Part shown: positions 53,143-60,536 of the stretch, piece by piece
Layout of the letters: every line of letters begins with the position of its first letter
Numbering within the stretch: position 1 is the stretch's first letter
Assembly (NCBI GenBank): GCA_963719165.1
Contig: CAVRAV010000001.1
Coordinates: 248,001 to 312,000 of the forward strand
Reading direction: 5' to 3'
Origin: JAOUEA01 sp963719165
GTDB taxonomy: Bacteria > Actinomycetota > UBA4738 > HRBIN12
Length of the DNA: 64,000 nt
Translations under genes and position numbers: made by a program
Notes under the pieces: model-generated
What the model saw: the letters and a program-made list of their open reading frames with translations, nothing else
What the model was told of the DNA's origin: nothing
Database searches by the model: none

Positions 53143-53646
53143 ATGCAGTTGGTTCGAACGACCGGGCGCGTGCTCGTGGTGATGGCGCTCGGAATCTTCG
53201 TCGGCGCGTGCAGCAGCAACGACGACTCTGGGTCGAGCGCTACGGCGACCGTTCCTACCTCGACGGTATCTCAGGCCGCCTGCGAGAGCCCCGCGGCCGC
53301 TACCGGCACGCCGGTCACCGCGACGGAGAAGGACTTCGCGATCTCCTTGGACACGAGCTCCGCCGCGGCGGGGTCGACGTCATTCACCGTCTCGAACGAT
53401 GGACCGTCGGAGCACGAGTTCGTGGTGTTCAAGACCGATCTGGCACCTTCCGACCTTCCGCTCGACGCCGATGGCAACGTCGACGAGGAGGGCGCCGGGG
53501 TGACCCACGTGGACGAGATCGAGGGGATCGGTACGGGCTGCACGAGTTCGTTGACGGTCGATCTGGCCGCCGGCAACTACGTGTTGATCTGTAACCTTCC
53601 CGGGCACTACCAGGCTGGGATGAACGTGGGCTACACCGCGTCGTAG
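53143..53646 (+). CDS. Cupredoxin-like lipoprotein
   Basis: 167 residues from ATG 53143 (AGGGGGG at 53131-53137). The signal ends in a lipobox at Cys23 (VGAC). The mature part has a Ser/Thr-rich linker, then a plastocyanin-type beta domain with all four type-1 copper ligands in place: His91 (SEHEFVVF), Cys150, His155 and Met160 in CNLPGHYQAGM. It is probably an envelope electron carrier or copper-binding protein. Its redox partner is not encoded nearby. TAGTAT (53085-53090) is a candidate -10. Confidence 0.82.
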   Translation: MQLVRTTGRVLVVMALGIFVGACSSNDDSGSSATATVPTSTVSQAACESPAAATGTPVTATEKDFAISLDTSSAAAGSTSFTVSNDGPSEHEFVVFKTDLAPSDLPLDADGNVDEEGAGVTHVDEIEGIGTGCTSSLTVDLAAGNYVLICNLPGHYQAGMNVGYTAS

Positions 53647-53739
53647 CGCGGGTCGAGTTGGTCAAGTCGAACCTCACGCCGCCCGGGTGCGCGGCGCGAC
53701 CTCCCCAACGCTGTTAGGGGATAGGTTCCCTCGTGAGAA

Positions 53740-53776
53740 GCGAGCAGCTCCGCTTGGCGGAGCTGCTCGCTCTTTG
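53740..53776 (+). terminator. Intrinsic terminator after cupredoxin gene
   Basis: A perfect 14-bp stem GCGAGCAGCTCCGC / GCGGAGCTGCTCGC (53740-53753, 53757-53770) with loop TTG is followed by TCTTTG. It is the strongest intrinsic terminator I saw in the window. The gap 53647-53845 otherwise holds nothing recognisable, apart from an A/T-containing stretch just before the TfoX gene. Confidence 0.8.
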
Positions 53777-53845
53777 TCCCAATCAGATCTCCTGGTGGTC
53801 GCCGACGACGAGCCCCGACCGAGAACCCGGCCGTACAATCGCGTC

Positions 53846-54181
53846 GTGGCCTACGACGAGGATCTCGCCGAGCGGATACGCGAGCTGCTCGAAGACGAAC
53901 CGGCTCTGACGGAGAAGAAAATGTTCGGCGGGCTCGCCTTTTTGGTCGGGGGGAACATGGCCGTTGCAGCGAGCGGCCAAGGTGGAGTGTTGGTTCGGGT
54001 TGACCCTGCGCAGTCAGGGAAGCTCGTCGCAACCACGACCGCGCGCCTCATGGAGATGGGTGGCCGACGGATGGAGGGCTGGCTCCGGGTCGGCTCGGAT
54101 GACGTAGGCACGAAGCGGCAACTCTCGAAGTGGGTAAGGCTCGGCGCCACGTACGCCCGCTCGCTCCCACCGAAGCGATAA
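53846..54181 (+). CDS. TfoX N-terminal domain protein
   Basis: The 111 residues start from GTG 53846 (MAYDEDLAERIRELLEDEPALTEKKMFGGLAFLVGGNMAVAA). The TfoX/Sxy N-domain motif EKKMFGGLAF is clear, while the C-terminal half of Sxy is absent, as in most actinobacterial members of unknown role. Its last 134 bases overlap the end of the convergent VOC gene. Base composition is less GC-rich than in the neighbours, which hints at transfer. Confidence 0.82.
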   Translation: MAYDEDLAERIRELLEDEPALTEKKMFGGLAFLVGGNMAVAASGQGGVLVRVDPAQSGKLVATTTARLMEMGGRRMEGWLRVGSDDVGTKRQLSKWVRLGATYARSLPPKR

Positions 54182-54590
54182 GTACGAGATCCCCGGGCAT
54201 GTAGACCACCTCGCGCTTCAGGCGGTCTGGGTCCTCGAAGTACACCGCGTAGTTCGGTTCGTCCTCATCCCCCATGTCTATTGGCCCGCCATAGAGGACT
54301 GGGATTTCGTGCCGCGTCAGCCACGAGAAGAAATCGTCTACGGCAGCCCTCGTCTCTGCGGAAAAAGCCAGGTGGTTCACGCCTACCGCCTTGCGATGGA
54401 AACCACGACCTCGGTACTCATCTTCAACCTGCATCAGAGTGATGTAGAAGTCGCCACGCCCGAAGGACTTCCACCCCTCGCTAGCATCCTCCTCGACGTA
54501 CCCGAGCCGACCCAGAACGTCCTTGTAGAAGACGCCGGACCGTCTCAGGTTCGCAACGTTGAGGTCTAGATGGTGAAGCGTGCCACCCAC
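54048..54590 (-). CDS. VOC/glyoxalase-fold protein with an antisense-derived tail
   Basis: 180 residues. Vicinal-oxygen-chelate motifs are LHHLDLNVANLRRSGVFYKDVLGRLGY, VNHLAFSAETRAAVDDFFSWL and YAVYFEDPDRLKREVVYMPGD, with His, His and Glu in metal-site positions. A normal protein would end at about residue 133, near 54192. The reading frame instead continues across the end of the TfoX gene for about 45 residues that are only its complement, so the natural stop has probably been lost. The enzyme substrate is unknown. Confidence 0.75.
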   Translation of the reverse strand: MGGTLHHLDLNVANLRRSGVFYKDVLGRLGYVEEDASEGWKSFGRGDFYITLMQVEDEYRGRGFHRKAVGVNHLAFSAETRAAVDDFFSWLTRHEIPVLYGGPIDMGDEDEPNYAVYFEDPDRLKREVVYMPGDLVLIASVGASGRTWRRALPTSRVAASCLRHPSRPGASPPSVGHPSP

Positions 54591-54736
54591 GAGCGAAGGA
54601 TAAGGCCCGCGTTTGACTCGCGGGGCTCGGTTGGTTGGAAGGGTCTCTTACGAACATGACCGAGGTGATGGTGAACAGTCCCGAGGATGTGCGCGTGGAG
54701 CGAGGGGGGCGGATCGGAAGGGTCCGCGAAGTCCTT

Positions 54737-54925
54737 GTCCGATGCGCCGGGGTCCCCAGCCGAGGTGCTGGCGACGCAGCGACGCGCATCTGGCTTCGAT
54801 CTCAGAGGGTCTGATGCGGGCAGGTGTCTGGACGATGCGAGCGCTCGGTGAGCGCGGCGAGGCCGCCCGTAGCGCGCGATCTGGTTGTGCACGCACTGGC
54901 GTGAGCTCCACCAGCACGATTCACC
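54737..54925 (-). pseudogene. IS481-family transposase remnant
   Basis: Fragments on the minus strand read like IS481-type transposase pieces in different frames: an LVELTP N-terminus near 54917, VHNQIARYG near 54890, GGLAALTERSHRPDTCPHQ (about 54810-54870) and EIEARCASLRRQHLGWGPRRI (about 54740-54805). The middle of the helix-turn-helix region is missing, and at least two frame changes separate the fragments, so no functional protein remains. The gap 54591-55085 has no other gene that I can support. Confidence 0.6.
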
Positions 54926-54961
54926 TCCTGCTCCATCGGGGCGATGCGAGCAGCATGGTGG

Positions 54962-55074
54962 TGTAAAGGATCAGCCAGAGCCACCGTCAACGATCACCCG
55001 GAACAGGTGTCAACGATCAGCCGGAACCGCGTAAAGCATCAGGTGACGCCGGAATGCCCAGCATCACCCGAAAC
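54962..55074 (+). repeat. Five phased ~20-bp repeats next to the IS remnant
   Basis: Imperfect copies of a unit like GTCAACGATCAGCCGGAAC begin near 54962, 54985, 55008, 55030 and 55055, a period of 22-25 bases, about two helical turns. The 54985 and 55008 copies are nearly identical. Such clustered units fit transposase-binding sites at an IS end. They are too short and too closely spaced to be a CRISPR array. Confidence 0.7.
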
Positions 55075-55085
55075 ACGACAGATGG

Positions 55086-55162
55086 TGGTGGGCCCCCGGG
55101 GACTTGAACCCCGAACCTGCGGATTAAGAGTCCGTTGCTCTGCCGAATTGAGCTAGAGGCCC
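55086..55162 (-). tRNA. tRNA-Lys (anticodon CUU)
   Basis: On the minus strand acceptor GGGCCTC pairs with GGGGCCC (one G-U), the anticodon loop is CTCTTAA giving anticodon CTT, the T-arm is CGGGG-TTCAAGT-CCCCG, and ACCA follows at 55086-55089, so CCA is genome-encoded here, unlike the other two tRNAs. The D-arm GCTC...GAGC is intact. It decodes AAG. Confidence 0.95.
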
Positions 55163-55219
55163 GCACGAAGTAAAGCATCCGCGGGACTGCGCGCCAAACG
55201 GCGGATCGGCCGCGGCGAG

Positions 55220-55295
55220 GGTGAGTGACGGGATTTGAACCCGCGGCCTCCTGGACCACAACCAGGCGCTCTAACCGAGCTGAGCTACACCCACC
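55220..55295 (-). tRNA. tRNA-His (anticodon GUG)
   Basis: On the minus strand GTGGGTG pairs with CACTCAC, with an extra 5' G (position -1, encoded at 55295) facing discriminator C (55220), the histidine identity pair. The anticodon arm CCTGG-TTGTGGT-CCAGG gives GTG, and the T-arm is GCGGG-TTCAAAT-CCCGT. No CCA is encoded. It lies 58 bases from tRNA-Lys on the same strand. Confidence 0.95.
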
Positions 55296-55356
55296 ATGTG
55301 CGACCCCCACGATACCAACGCGGGGCCCGGGCTTCCCCGGCCCCGGACGCCTGGGG

Positions 55357-55390
55357 TATCATCGGTCTACGTTTGAATCACCGTTCAAAC
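55357..55390 (+). promoter_or_regulatory. Promoter with TetR-style operator for the aminotransferase pair
   Basis: TATCAT (55357-55362) is a plausible -10. The 20-bp site GTTTGAATCACCGTTCAAAC (55371-55390) has perfect 7-bp arms around six bases, and falls over the expected transcription start, 41 bases before the ATG. This is the size and form of TetR-family operators, so an adjacent repressor elsewhere probably controls the pair. The regulator gene is not in the window. Confidence 0.65.
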
Positions 55391-55431
55391 TTCCACGCGG
55401 GGGTTGGGTGGTTCGCGAAGGAGGAACCACC

Positions 55432-56811
55432 ATGGCCACGAGGGAGAGGATCGAGTTCGACCTCGACCTGATCGACGGGCTCATCGAGCGAGAGGAGGCG
55501 GCGCTCGCCCCCAAGCGGCAGGCATCCATCGCCTACCGGGAGGTTGCCGGCCGCTCGGTCGCCGGAGGCGTCGCCTCCAGCTGGCAGGCGTCGCCGCCCC
55601 ACGCCATCTACATCGATCACGGCCAGGGCAACAGGCTCTGGGACATCGACGGCAACGAGTACATCGACTTCCACCTCGGCTACGGCGCGATGGTGGTCGG
55701 CCACGCCCATCCGCTCGTGGTGGCGGCCATCGCGGAGCAGGCGCCGCGCGGGACGCACTTCGCGCAGCCGACCAAGGGGTTGGACGTCGTGGGGGAGAAC
55801 CTCGTCGACCGCTTCAAGCTGCCCCTGTGGCGCTTCTGCAACTCCGGCACCGAGGCCACGCTCGAGGGTGCGAGGCTCGTTCGGGCGAACACGGGCCGGG
55901 ACAAGATCGTCAAGATCGAGGGGACCTACCACGGCCATCACGACGCGTTGATGTTCTCGGTCGCCCCGGATCCGGCGCTCATCGGCCCCCGTGAGCATCC
56001 CAACACCGTGCCCCAGGCCCTCGGGATCCCCGACGCGTTCGCGGAGCTGGTTGAGGTCGTGCCCTTCAACGATCTCGAGGCCGTGCGCCGCGCCTTCGCC
56101 GAGAACGAAGGGCAGATCGCCGGCATGTTCGTGGAGCCCGCCATGATGAACTGCGGCGTGATCCTGCCCGACGACGGCTACCTCCAGGGGCTCAAGGACA
56201 TCTGCCACGAGAACGGTGCGTACCTCGTCTTCGACGAGGTGAAGACCGGTGCCACGGTCGCGTACGGTGGGGCCGTGGAGGCGTTCGGCGTCGTGCCCGA
56301 CGTCGTGTGCCTCGCCAAGGCCATCGGGGGCGGGCTGCCGTGCGGCGCCATCGGCGCCACGCGCGAGCTGTTTCGCCCCGTGCTCGAAGACGAGTACGAC
56401 ATGGCGGGCACGTTCAATGGGAACCCGCTCACGCTCGCCGCCGCCCGCGCCACGCTCCTCGAGGTCCTCACGCCCGACGCGTACGAGCAGCTCAACCAGG
56501 TGGACCGGGCCATGAAGGACGGGCTCTCGGAGGTGATCGAGCGCTACGCCCTGCCCGCCTACGTTTCGGGCATCGGCGCCAAGGGCTCGATCATCTACTC
56601 CGCCACCCCCGTGCGCGAGTATCGCGATGCCATGGGCATCGACGAGCGGATCAGCTACGCGGCGTGGCTCTTCCAGCAGAACCGCGGCGTGTTCAAGTCC
56701 CCGTGGACCAAGCAGGAGACCTGGACGCTGTCGGTGTGGCACACGCCCGATGACGTCGCTCGCTACGTCGCGAACTTCGACGAGTTCGCGGCCGCGGCAA
56801 CCGGCAACTGA
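55432..56811 (+). CDS. Class III aminotransferase, GSA-aminomutase-like (first of pair)
   Basis: 459 residues; AAGGAGG (55418-55424) makes the ATG at 55432 clear. PLP fold type I: NSGTEATLEGARL, GTYHGHHDALM, VFDEVKTGATVAYGGAVEAFGVVPDVVCLAKAIGGGLPCGAIG with Schiff-base Lys296. It resembles HemL but has an N-terminal extension and no tetrapyrrole neighbours, so it is probably a GSAM-like transaminase or aminomutase of unknown substrate. A TetR-type operator precedes it, and a paralogue follows after 23 bases. Confidence 0.87.
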   Translation: MATRERIEFDLDLIDGLIEREEAALAPKRQASIAYREVAGRSVAGGVASSWQASPPHAIYIDHGQGNRLWDIDGNEYIDFHLGYGAMVVGHAHPLVVAAIAEQAPRGTHFAQPTKGLDVVGENLVDRFKLPLWRFCNSGTEATLEGARLVRANTGRDKIVKIEGTYHGHHDALMFSVAPDPALIGPREHPNTVPQALGIPDAFAELVEVVPFNDLEAVRRAFAENEGQIAGMFVEPAMMNCGVILPDDGYLQGLKDICHENGAYLVFDEVKTGATVAYGGAVEAFGVVPDVVCLAKAIGGGLPCGAIGATRELFRPVLEDEYDMAGTFNGNPLTLAAARATLLEVLTPDAYEQLNQVDRAMKDGLSEVIERYALPAYVSGIGAKGSIIYSATPVREYRDAMGIDERISYAAWLFQQNRGVFKSPWTKQETWTLSVWHTPDDVARYVANFDEFAAAATGN

Positions 56812-56834
56812 GCACCTCCCGAGGAGGGGGAAGC

Positions 56835-58214
56835 ATGAGTACCACCGAACGAGCCACCGTCGACATCGACATGGAGCGCGTCGAGCGGCTGATCGCCGAG
56901 GAGACCGCCGCGCTCGACGCCAAGCACAGCCGCAGCCTTAGCTATCGCGAGGAGGCCATGGCGCATCTGCCGGGAGGGGTGTCATCGAGCTGGCAGAGCT
57001 GGCCGCCGCATCCCATCTACGTGGATCGCGGCAAGGGCGCGCACGTCTGGGATATCGATCAGAACGAGTACGTCGACGTCCACAACGGCTACGGCGTGAT
57101 GGTGATGGGTCATGCGCATCCCAAGATCGTGGAGGCCGTACAGCGCCGCGTGGAGCTGGGCACGCACTTCGCCCAGCCCACCGAGGACGCGCTCATCGTT
57201 GCTGAGAACCTCGCCGAGCGCACCGGCCTGCCGTACTGGCGCTTCGGGAACTCGGGCACGGAGGCCACCCTCGACGCGGTGCGCATCATGCGTGCGACCA
57301 CGGGGCGGCCGTTGATCCTCAAGATCGAGGGCACGTACCACGGCCACCACGACGCCCTGATGGTGAGCGTGTTCCCATCCGAGGAAGCGGCGGGGCCGCG
57401 CGAGCATCCCAACTCGGTGCCCCAGACGGTCGGCCTGATCCCGGGTGCGGCGGAGTCGGTGGTGAGCGTGCCGTTCAACGATGCCGACGCGGCTGAGCGT
57501 GCCTTCGCGGAGCACGCGGGGCAGATCGCCGGCATGATCGTCGAGCCGGTGATGACGAACTGCGGCGTGGTGCTGCCCGATCCCGGCTACCTCTCCCGGC
57601 TGAAGGAGATCTGCCACCGCGACGGCGCGCTGTTCGCCTACGACGAGGTGAAGACGGGCTTCACGGTGGGCTGGGGTGGCGCCGTCGAGGCGTTCGGCGT
57701 GCAGCCCGACCTGGTGGCGTTCGCGAAGGCCCTGGGCGCCGGCCTGCCGTGCGGCGCGATCGGCGGAAGCGCCGAAGGCATGCGCATGGTGATCGACGGC
57801 GATCTGGAGCAGGTGGGCACGTTCAACGGCAATCCACTCACCATGGCCGCGGCCAAGGTCAACCTCACGGAGGTGCTCACCAAGGACGCGTACGTTCGCC
57901 TGGACGAGATCAATGACATCCTGCACGGGTGCGACGAGGTGATCGGCCGCCACCGGTTGCCGGCCTCCATGAAGACGCTCTCGGCAAAGGGGTCCATCGA
58001 CTGGCGCCGGGAGCCCATCCACGAGTATCGAGATCTGTGGGAGATCGACGACCGCGTGCCGCAGCTCGCTTGGCTCTGGCAGCTGAACCGGGGCGTGTTC
58101 AAGAGCCCGGGCTCCAAGTGGGAGAGCTGGACCACATCGATCGTCATGACCGACGAGGACGCCCAGCGCTACGTGGACAACTTCGCTTCGTTCGCCGAGG
58201 CGATCACCGAGTAG
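56835..58214 (+). CDS. Class III aminotransferase, GSA-aminomutase-like (second of pair)
   Basis: 459 residues, the same length as its upstream paralogue and similar throughout, including GGVSSSWQSWPPHPIYVD, NSGTEATLDAVRIM, GTYHGHHDALMVSV and FAKALGAGLPCGAIGG with Lys298. AGGAGG (56820-56825) precedes the ATG. Tandem duplication and the shared operator suggest a heteromer or two steps on related substrates. The final bases of the stop codon fall inside the 17-bp palindrome before dinB2. Confidence 0.87.
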   Translation: MSTTERATVDIDMERVERLIAEETAALDAKHSRSLSYREEAMAHLPGGVSSSWQSWPPHPIYVDRGKGAHVWDIDQNEYVDVHNGYGVMVMGHAHPKIVEAVQRRVELGTHFAQPTEDALIVAENLAERTGLPYWRFGNSGTEATLDAVRIMRATTGRPLILKIEGTYHGHHDALMVSVFPSEEAAGPREHPNSVPQTVGLIPGAAESVVSVPFNDADAAERAFAEHAGQIAGMIVEPVMTNCGVVLPDPGYLSRLKEICHRDGALFAYDEVKTGFTVGWGGAVEAFGVQPDLVAFAKALGAGLPCGAIGGSAEGMRMVIDGDLEQVGTFNGNPLTMAAAKVNLTEVLTKDAYVRLDEINDILHGCDEVIGRHRLPASMKTLSAKGSIDWRREPIHEYRDLWEIDDRVPQLAWLWQLNRGVFKSPGSKWESWTTSIVMTDEDAQRYVDNFASFAEAITE

Positions 58215-58228
58215 TCTGTATCAGACTA
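58212..58228. promoter_or_regulatory. 17-bp palindrome upstream of dinB2
   Basis: TAGTCTG-TAT-CAGACTA is a perfect 7-bp inverted repeat with a 3-base spacer that overlaps the stop codon of the aminotransferase gene and ends 28 bases before dinB2. It is not an actinobacterial SOS box (CGAAC-N4-GTTCG), so it would give a separate control point or act as a short terminator for the upstream operon. Confidence 0.5.
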
Positions 58229-58256
58229 GCCGCGGCGTGAGGCATGCTGTTGGGGC

Positions 58257-59282
58257 ATGGATGTGATCCTGCACGTCGACATGGACGAGTTCATCGCCGC
58301 GGTCGAAGTGTTGCGGCGACCCGAGCTTCGGGACGAGCCCGTGGTCGTGGGCGGCGACGGTGACCCCACGAAGCGCGGGGTGGTCTCGACGGCGAACTAC
58401 GAGGCCCGCAAGTTCGGCATCGGCTCCGCGATGCCGTTGCGGACCGCCTACAAGCGGAACCCCGAGGCGGTGTTCCTCGCCGTGGACGGCCCGGCGTACG
58501 AGGAGGCGTCGAAGCGGGTGATGGAGGTGCTCCGCGCGTTCCCCGCCGTGGTCGAGGTATGGGGTTGGGACGAGGCGTTCATGGCGATCCGCAGCGACGA
58601 CCCCGAAGCGTTCGCGCGGCGGGTGCAGGCCGCGGTCCTGGAGCGAACGGGGCTGTGGTGTTCGCTTGGCGTCGGCGACACGAAGCTCCGCGCGAAGCTC
58701 GGGAGCGGGTTCGCCAAACCCCGAGGCGTGTTCCGGCTGACGCGGGAGAACTGGGAGGCGCAGATGAGCTCGCTCCCCACCACCGCGCTCTGGGGCATCG
58801 GCGCGAAGACGGCTCGGAGGCTGGCCGGCCTCGGGATCGCGAGGGTGTCCGAGCTTGCGGCGGCCGACGAGGAGCTTCTCGTCGCGGCGTTCGGGCCGAG
58901 GACGGGACCGTGGCTGCGCGAGCTCGCGATGGGCGAAGGGGGCTCGGAGGTGAGTGCAGAGCCGCGCATCCCGAGGGGCGTGAGCCGCGAGCGGACCTTC
59001 CAGCAGGACCTCGATGACCCCGAAGAGATACGAACGGAGCTCGTGCGCCTCGCACGCGGATTGCTCGAGGACCTGATGCGGGACGCCCGCCCCGTGATCC
59101 GCGTGAGCGTGAAGGTCCGGTTCGTGCCCTTCACGACCCGTCAGCGCAGCGTGTCCCTGGGCGATCCCACCAGGGATGCCGCGACGATCGAAGCGGCGGC
59201 ACTCGCCGCCCTCGACCGCTTCGAGCTCGATCGCAAGGTGCGGCTGCTCGGCGTCCGGGGCGAGTTCGGCGGCTACGCTTAG
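58257..59282 (+). CDS. dinB: Y-family DNA polymerase, DinB2 type without aromatic steric gate
   Basis: 341 residues, close to DinB2-type mycobacterial Pol IV. The metal motif is VDMDEFIAAVE with Asp8 and Ile13; in ordinary DinB the residue corresponding to Ile13 is the aromatic steric gate that excludes rNTPs. The second acidic pair is Asp105-Glu106 in WGWDEAF. M. smegmatis DinB2 carries Leu at the gate and uses ribonucleotides, so Ile here predicts the same. The C-terminal little-finger part is present (RVSVKVRFVPFTTRQRSVSL), but there is no obvious beta-clamp motif at the end. An AlkX-like gene follows. Confidence 0.9.
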   Translation: MDVILHVDMDEFIAAVEVLRRPELRDEPVVVGGDGDPTKRGVVSTANYEARKFGIGSAMPLRTAYKRNPEAVFLAVDGPAYEEASKRVMEVLRAFPAVVEVWGWDEAFMAIRSDDPEAFARRVQAAVLERTGLWCSLGVGDTKLRAKLGSGFAKPRGVFRLTRENWEAQMSSLPTTALWGIGAKTARRLAGLGIARVSELAAADEELLVAAFGPRTGPWLRELAMGEGGSEVSAEPRIPRGVSRERTFQQDLDDPEEIRTELVRLARGLLEDLMRDARPVIRVSVKVRFVPFTTRQRSVSLGDPTRDAATIEAAALAALDRFELDRKVRLLGVRGEFGGYA

Positions 59283-59290
59283 AAGCATGG

Positions 59291-60511
59291 ATGCGGGCGG
59301 ATCGCACTAGCGTGCCCTCGAGTGCGCTCGTCCTCGATCGCAAGGCCGCTCGTCGCCTGAGCGTACTCGGCCAGCGGCTGAGCGGGCCGCGCCCGACCTC
59401 GATCGGTGAGACCGTCCACGATCTGTGGGAGGTGCAGATGGATCCCACGTCGGCGGTCGCGCGCACCGAGCACCTCGTGCTGTTCTCCCGCCTGGGGCGC
59501 TCCTTCCGCGTCGCGGAGTTGGAACGGCTGCTCTGGGACGAGCGATCGCTGTTCGAGTACTGGGTGCACATCGTCCCCACCGCCGACTACGCCATCCATC
59601 GCGAATCGATGCGGCGGTATCCGGACCGTGGCGAGAACGGTGAGCGGCAGCGGCGCCGATACGTCGGCGAATGGCTGCGGGCGAACGCGGCGTTCCGGCG
59701 TTACGTCTTGCGCGAGCTGCGCGCCCGCGGGCCGCTGCGCGCGCGGGACCTCGAGGACCGCGCCGTCATCCCGTGGCGTTCGGGAGGGTGGAACGACGAG
59801 CGCGGCCGCAGCGTGTCGATGCTGCTGGACCTGATGTGGAGCGGTGGCGAGATCATGATCGTGGGACGCGACGGCCAGCAACGGTTGTGGGACCTGTCGG
59901 AACGGAGCGTGCCGGTGGATGCGCCGCGCCTCCCGCAGGCGGCGGTGGCGCGCGAGATCCTGCAGCGTCAGCTGCGCGCGCGCGGCGTGGCCACGATCGG
60001 GCAGTTCGGGTGGGCCTACGACGGGCGGCCGCCGGGGTGGGAGCGCGCGCTGAAGGACCTCGTGCGCGGGGGCATCGCGATCCCGACGGCGGTCGAAGGC
60101 ACGACCGGCGCGTGGTTCACGCACGCGGAGGTGCTCGATCGACCCTTCCGTCCGCGCACCGTGCTGCTTTCGCCGTTCGACGACCTGGTGTCCGACCGCG
60201 ATCACACCCAGGCGCTCTTCGACTTCTTCTTCCGGCTGGAGATCTACGTCCCGAAGGCGAAGCGGCGCTGGGGGTACTTCGTGCTGCCCATCCTGCACGG
60301 CGATCGACTCATCGGCCGTATCGACCCGAGGTTCGATCGAAGGACCGAGGTGCTGAACGTGAACGCGGTCTTCGCGGAAGAGGACGCGCCGGCGAGCGCC
60401 GGCCCAGCGGTGACGAAGGCGATCCGGGAACTCGCGAGCTGGCTGGGAGCCGGCGACGTTGCCTTCACGAAGCGGATGCCAACCCGCTGGCGGAAGGCCC
60501 TTACCGGCTGA
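59291..60511 (+). CDS. AlkX/YcaQ-like DNA glycosylase (HTH_42)
   Basis: 406 residues of the HTH_42 family. Stretches include LWEVQMDPTSAVARTEHLVLFSRLG, carrying the Gln-x-Asp catalytic motif of YcaQ/AlkX (the QxD form rather than the QxQ of AlkZ), then EYWVHIVPTADYAIHRESM, and the C-terminal HGDRLIGRIDPRFDR. YcaQ removes or unhooks alkylated and interstrand-crosslinked adducts. The gene starts 8 bases after dinB2, so co-transcription is nearly certain and the two could act on the same lesions. Confidence 0.8.
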   Translation: MRADRTSVPSSALVLDRKAARRLSVLGQRLSGPRPTSIGETVHDLWEVQMDPTSAVARTEHLVLFSRLGRSFRVAELERLLWDERSLFEYWVHIVPTADYAIHRESMRRYPDRGENGERQRRRYVGEWLRANAAFRRYVLRELRARGPLRARDLEDRAVIPWRSGGWNDERGRSVSMLLDLMWSGGEIMIVGRDGQQRLWDLSERSVPVDAPRLPQAAVAREILQRQLRARGVATIGQFGWAYDGRPPGWERALKDLVRGGIAIPTAVEGTTGAWFTHAEVLDRPFRPRTVLLSPFDDLVSDRDHTQALFDFFFRLEIYVPKAKRRWGYFVLPILHGDRLIGRIDPRFDRRTEVLNVNAVFAEEDAPASAGPAVTKAIRELASWLGAGDVAFTKRMPTRWRKALTG

Positions 60512-60536
60512 CCGGCGCCCGCTAGACTCGCGTTTG

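Noticed and set aside
54962..55074. Possible small CRISPR array
   Set aside because: Units repeat every 22-25 bases with almost no spacer, and no cas genes are present.
55432..58214. True HemL (glutamate-1-semialdehyde aminomutase) pair
   Set aside because: Two copies, longer than HemL, with an operator and no tetrapyrrole genes nearby make a HemL role unlikely.
58212..58228. Possible LexA/SOS box before dinB2
   Set aside because: The actinobacterial consensus CGAAC-N4-GTTCG is absent; the arms are TAGTCTG/CAGACTA.
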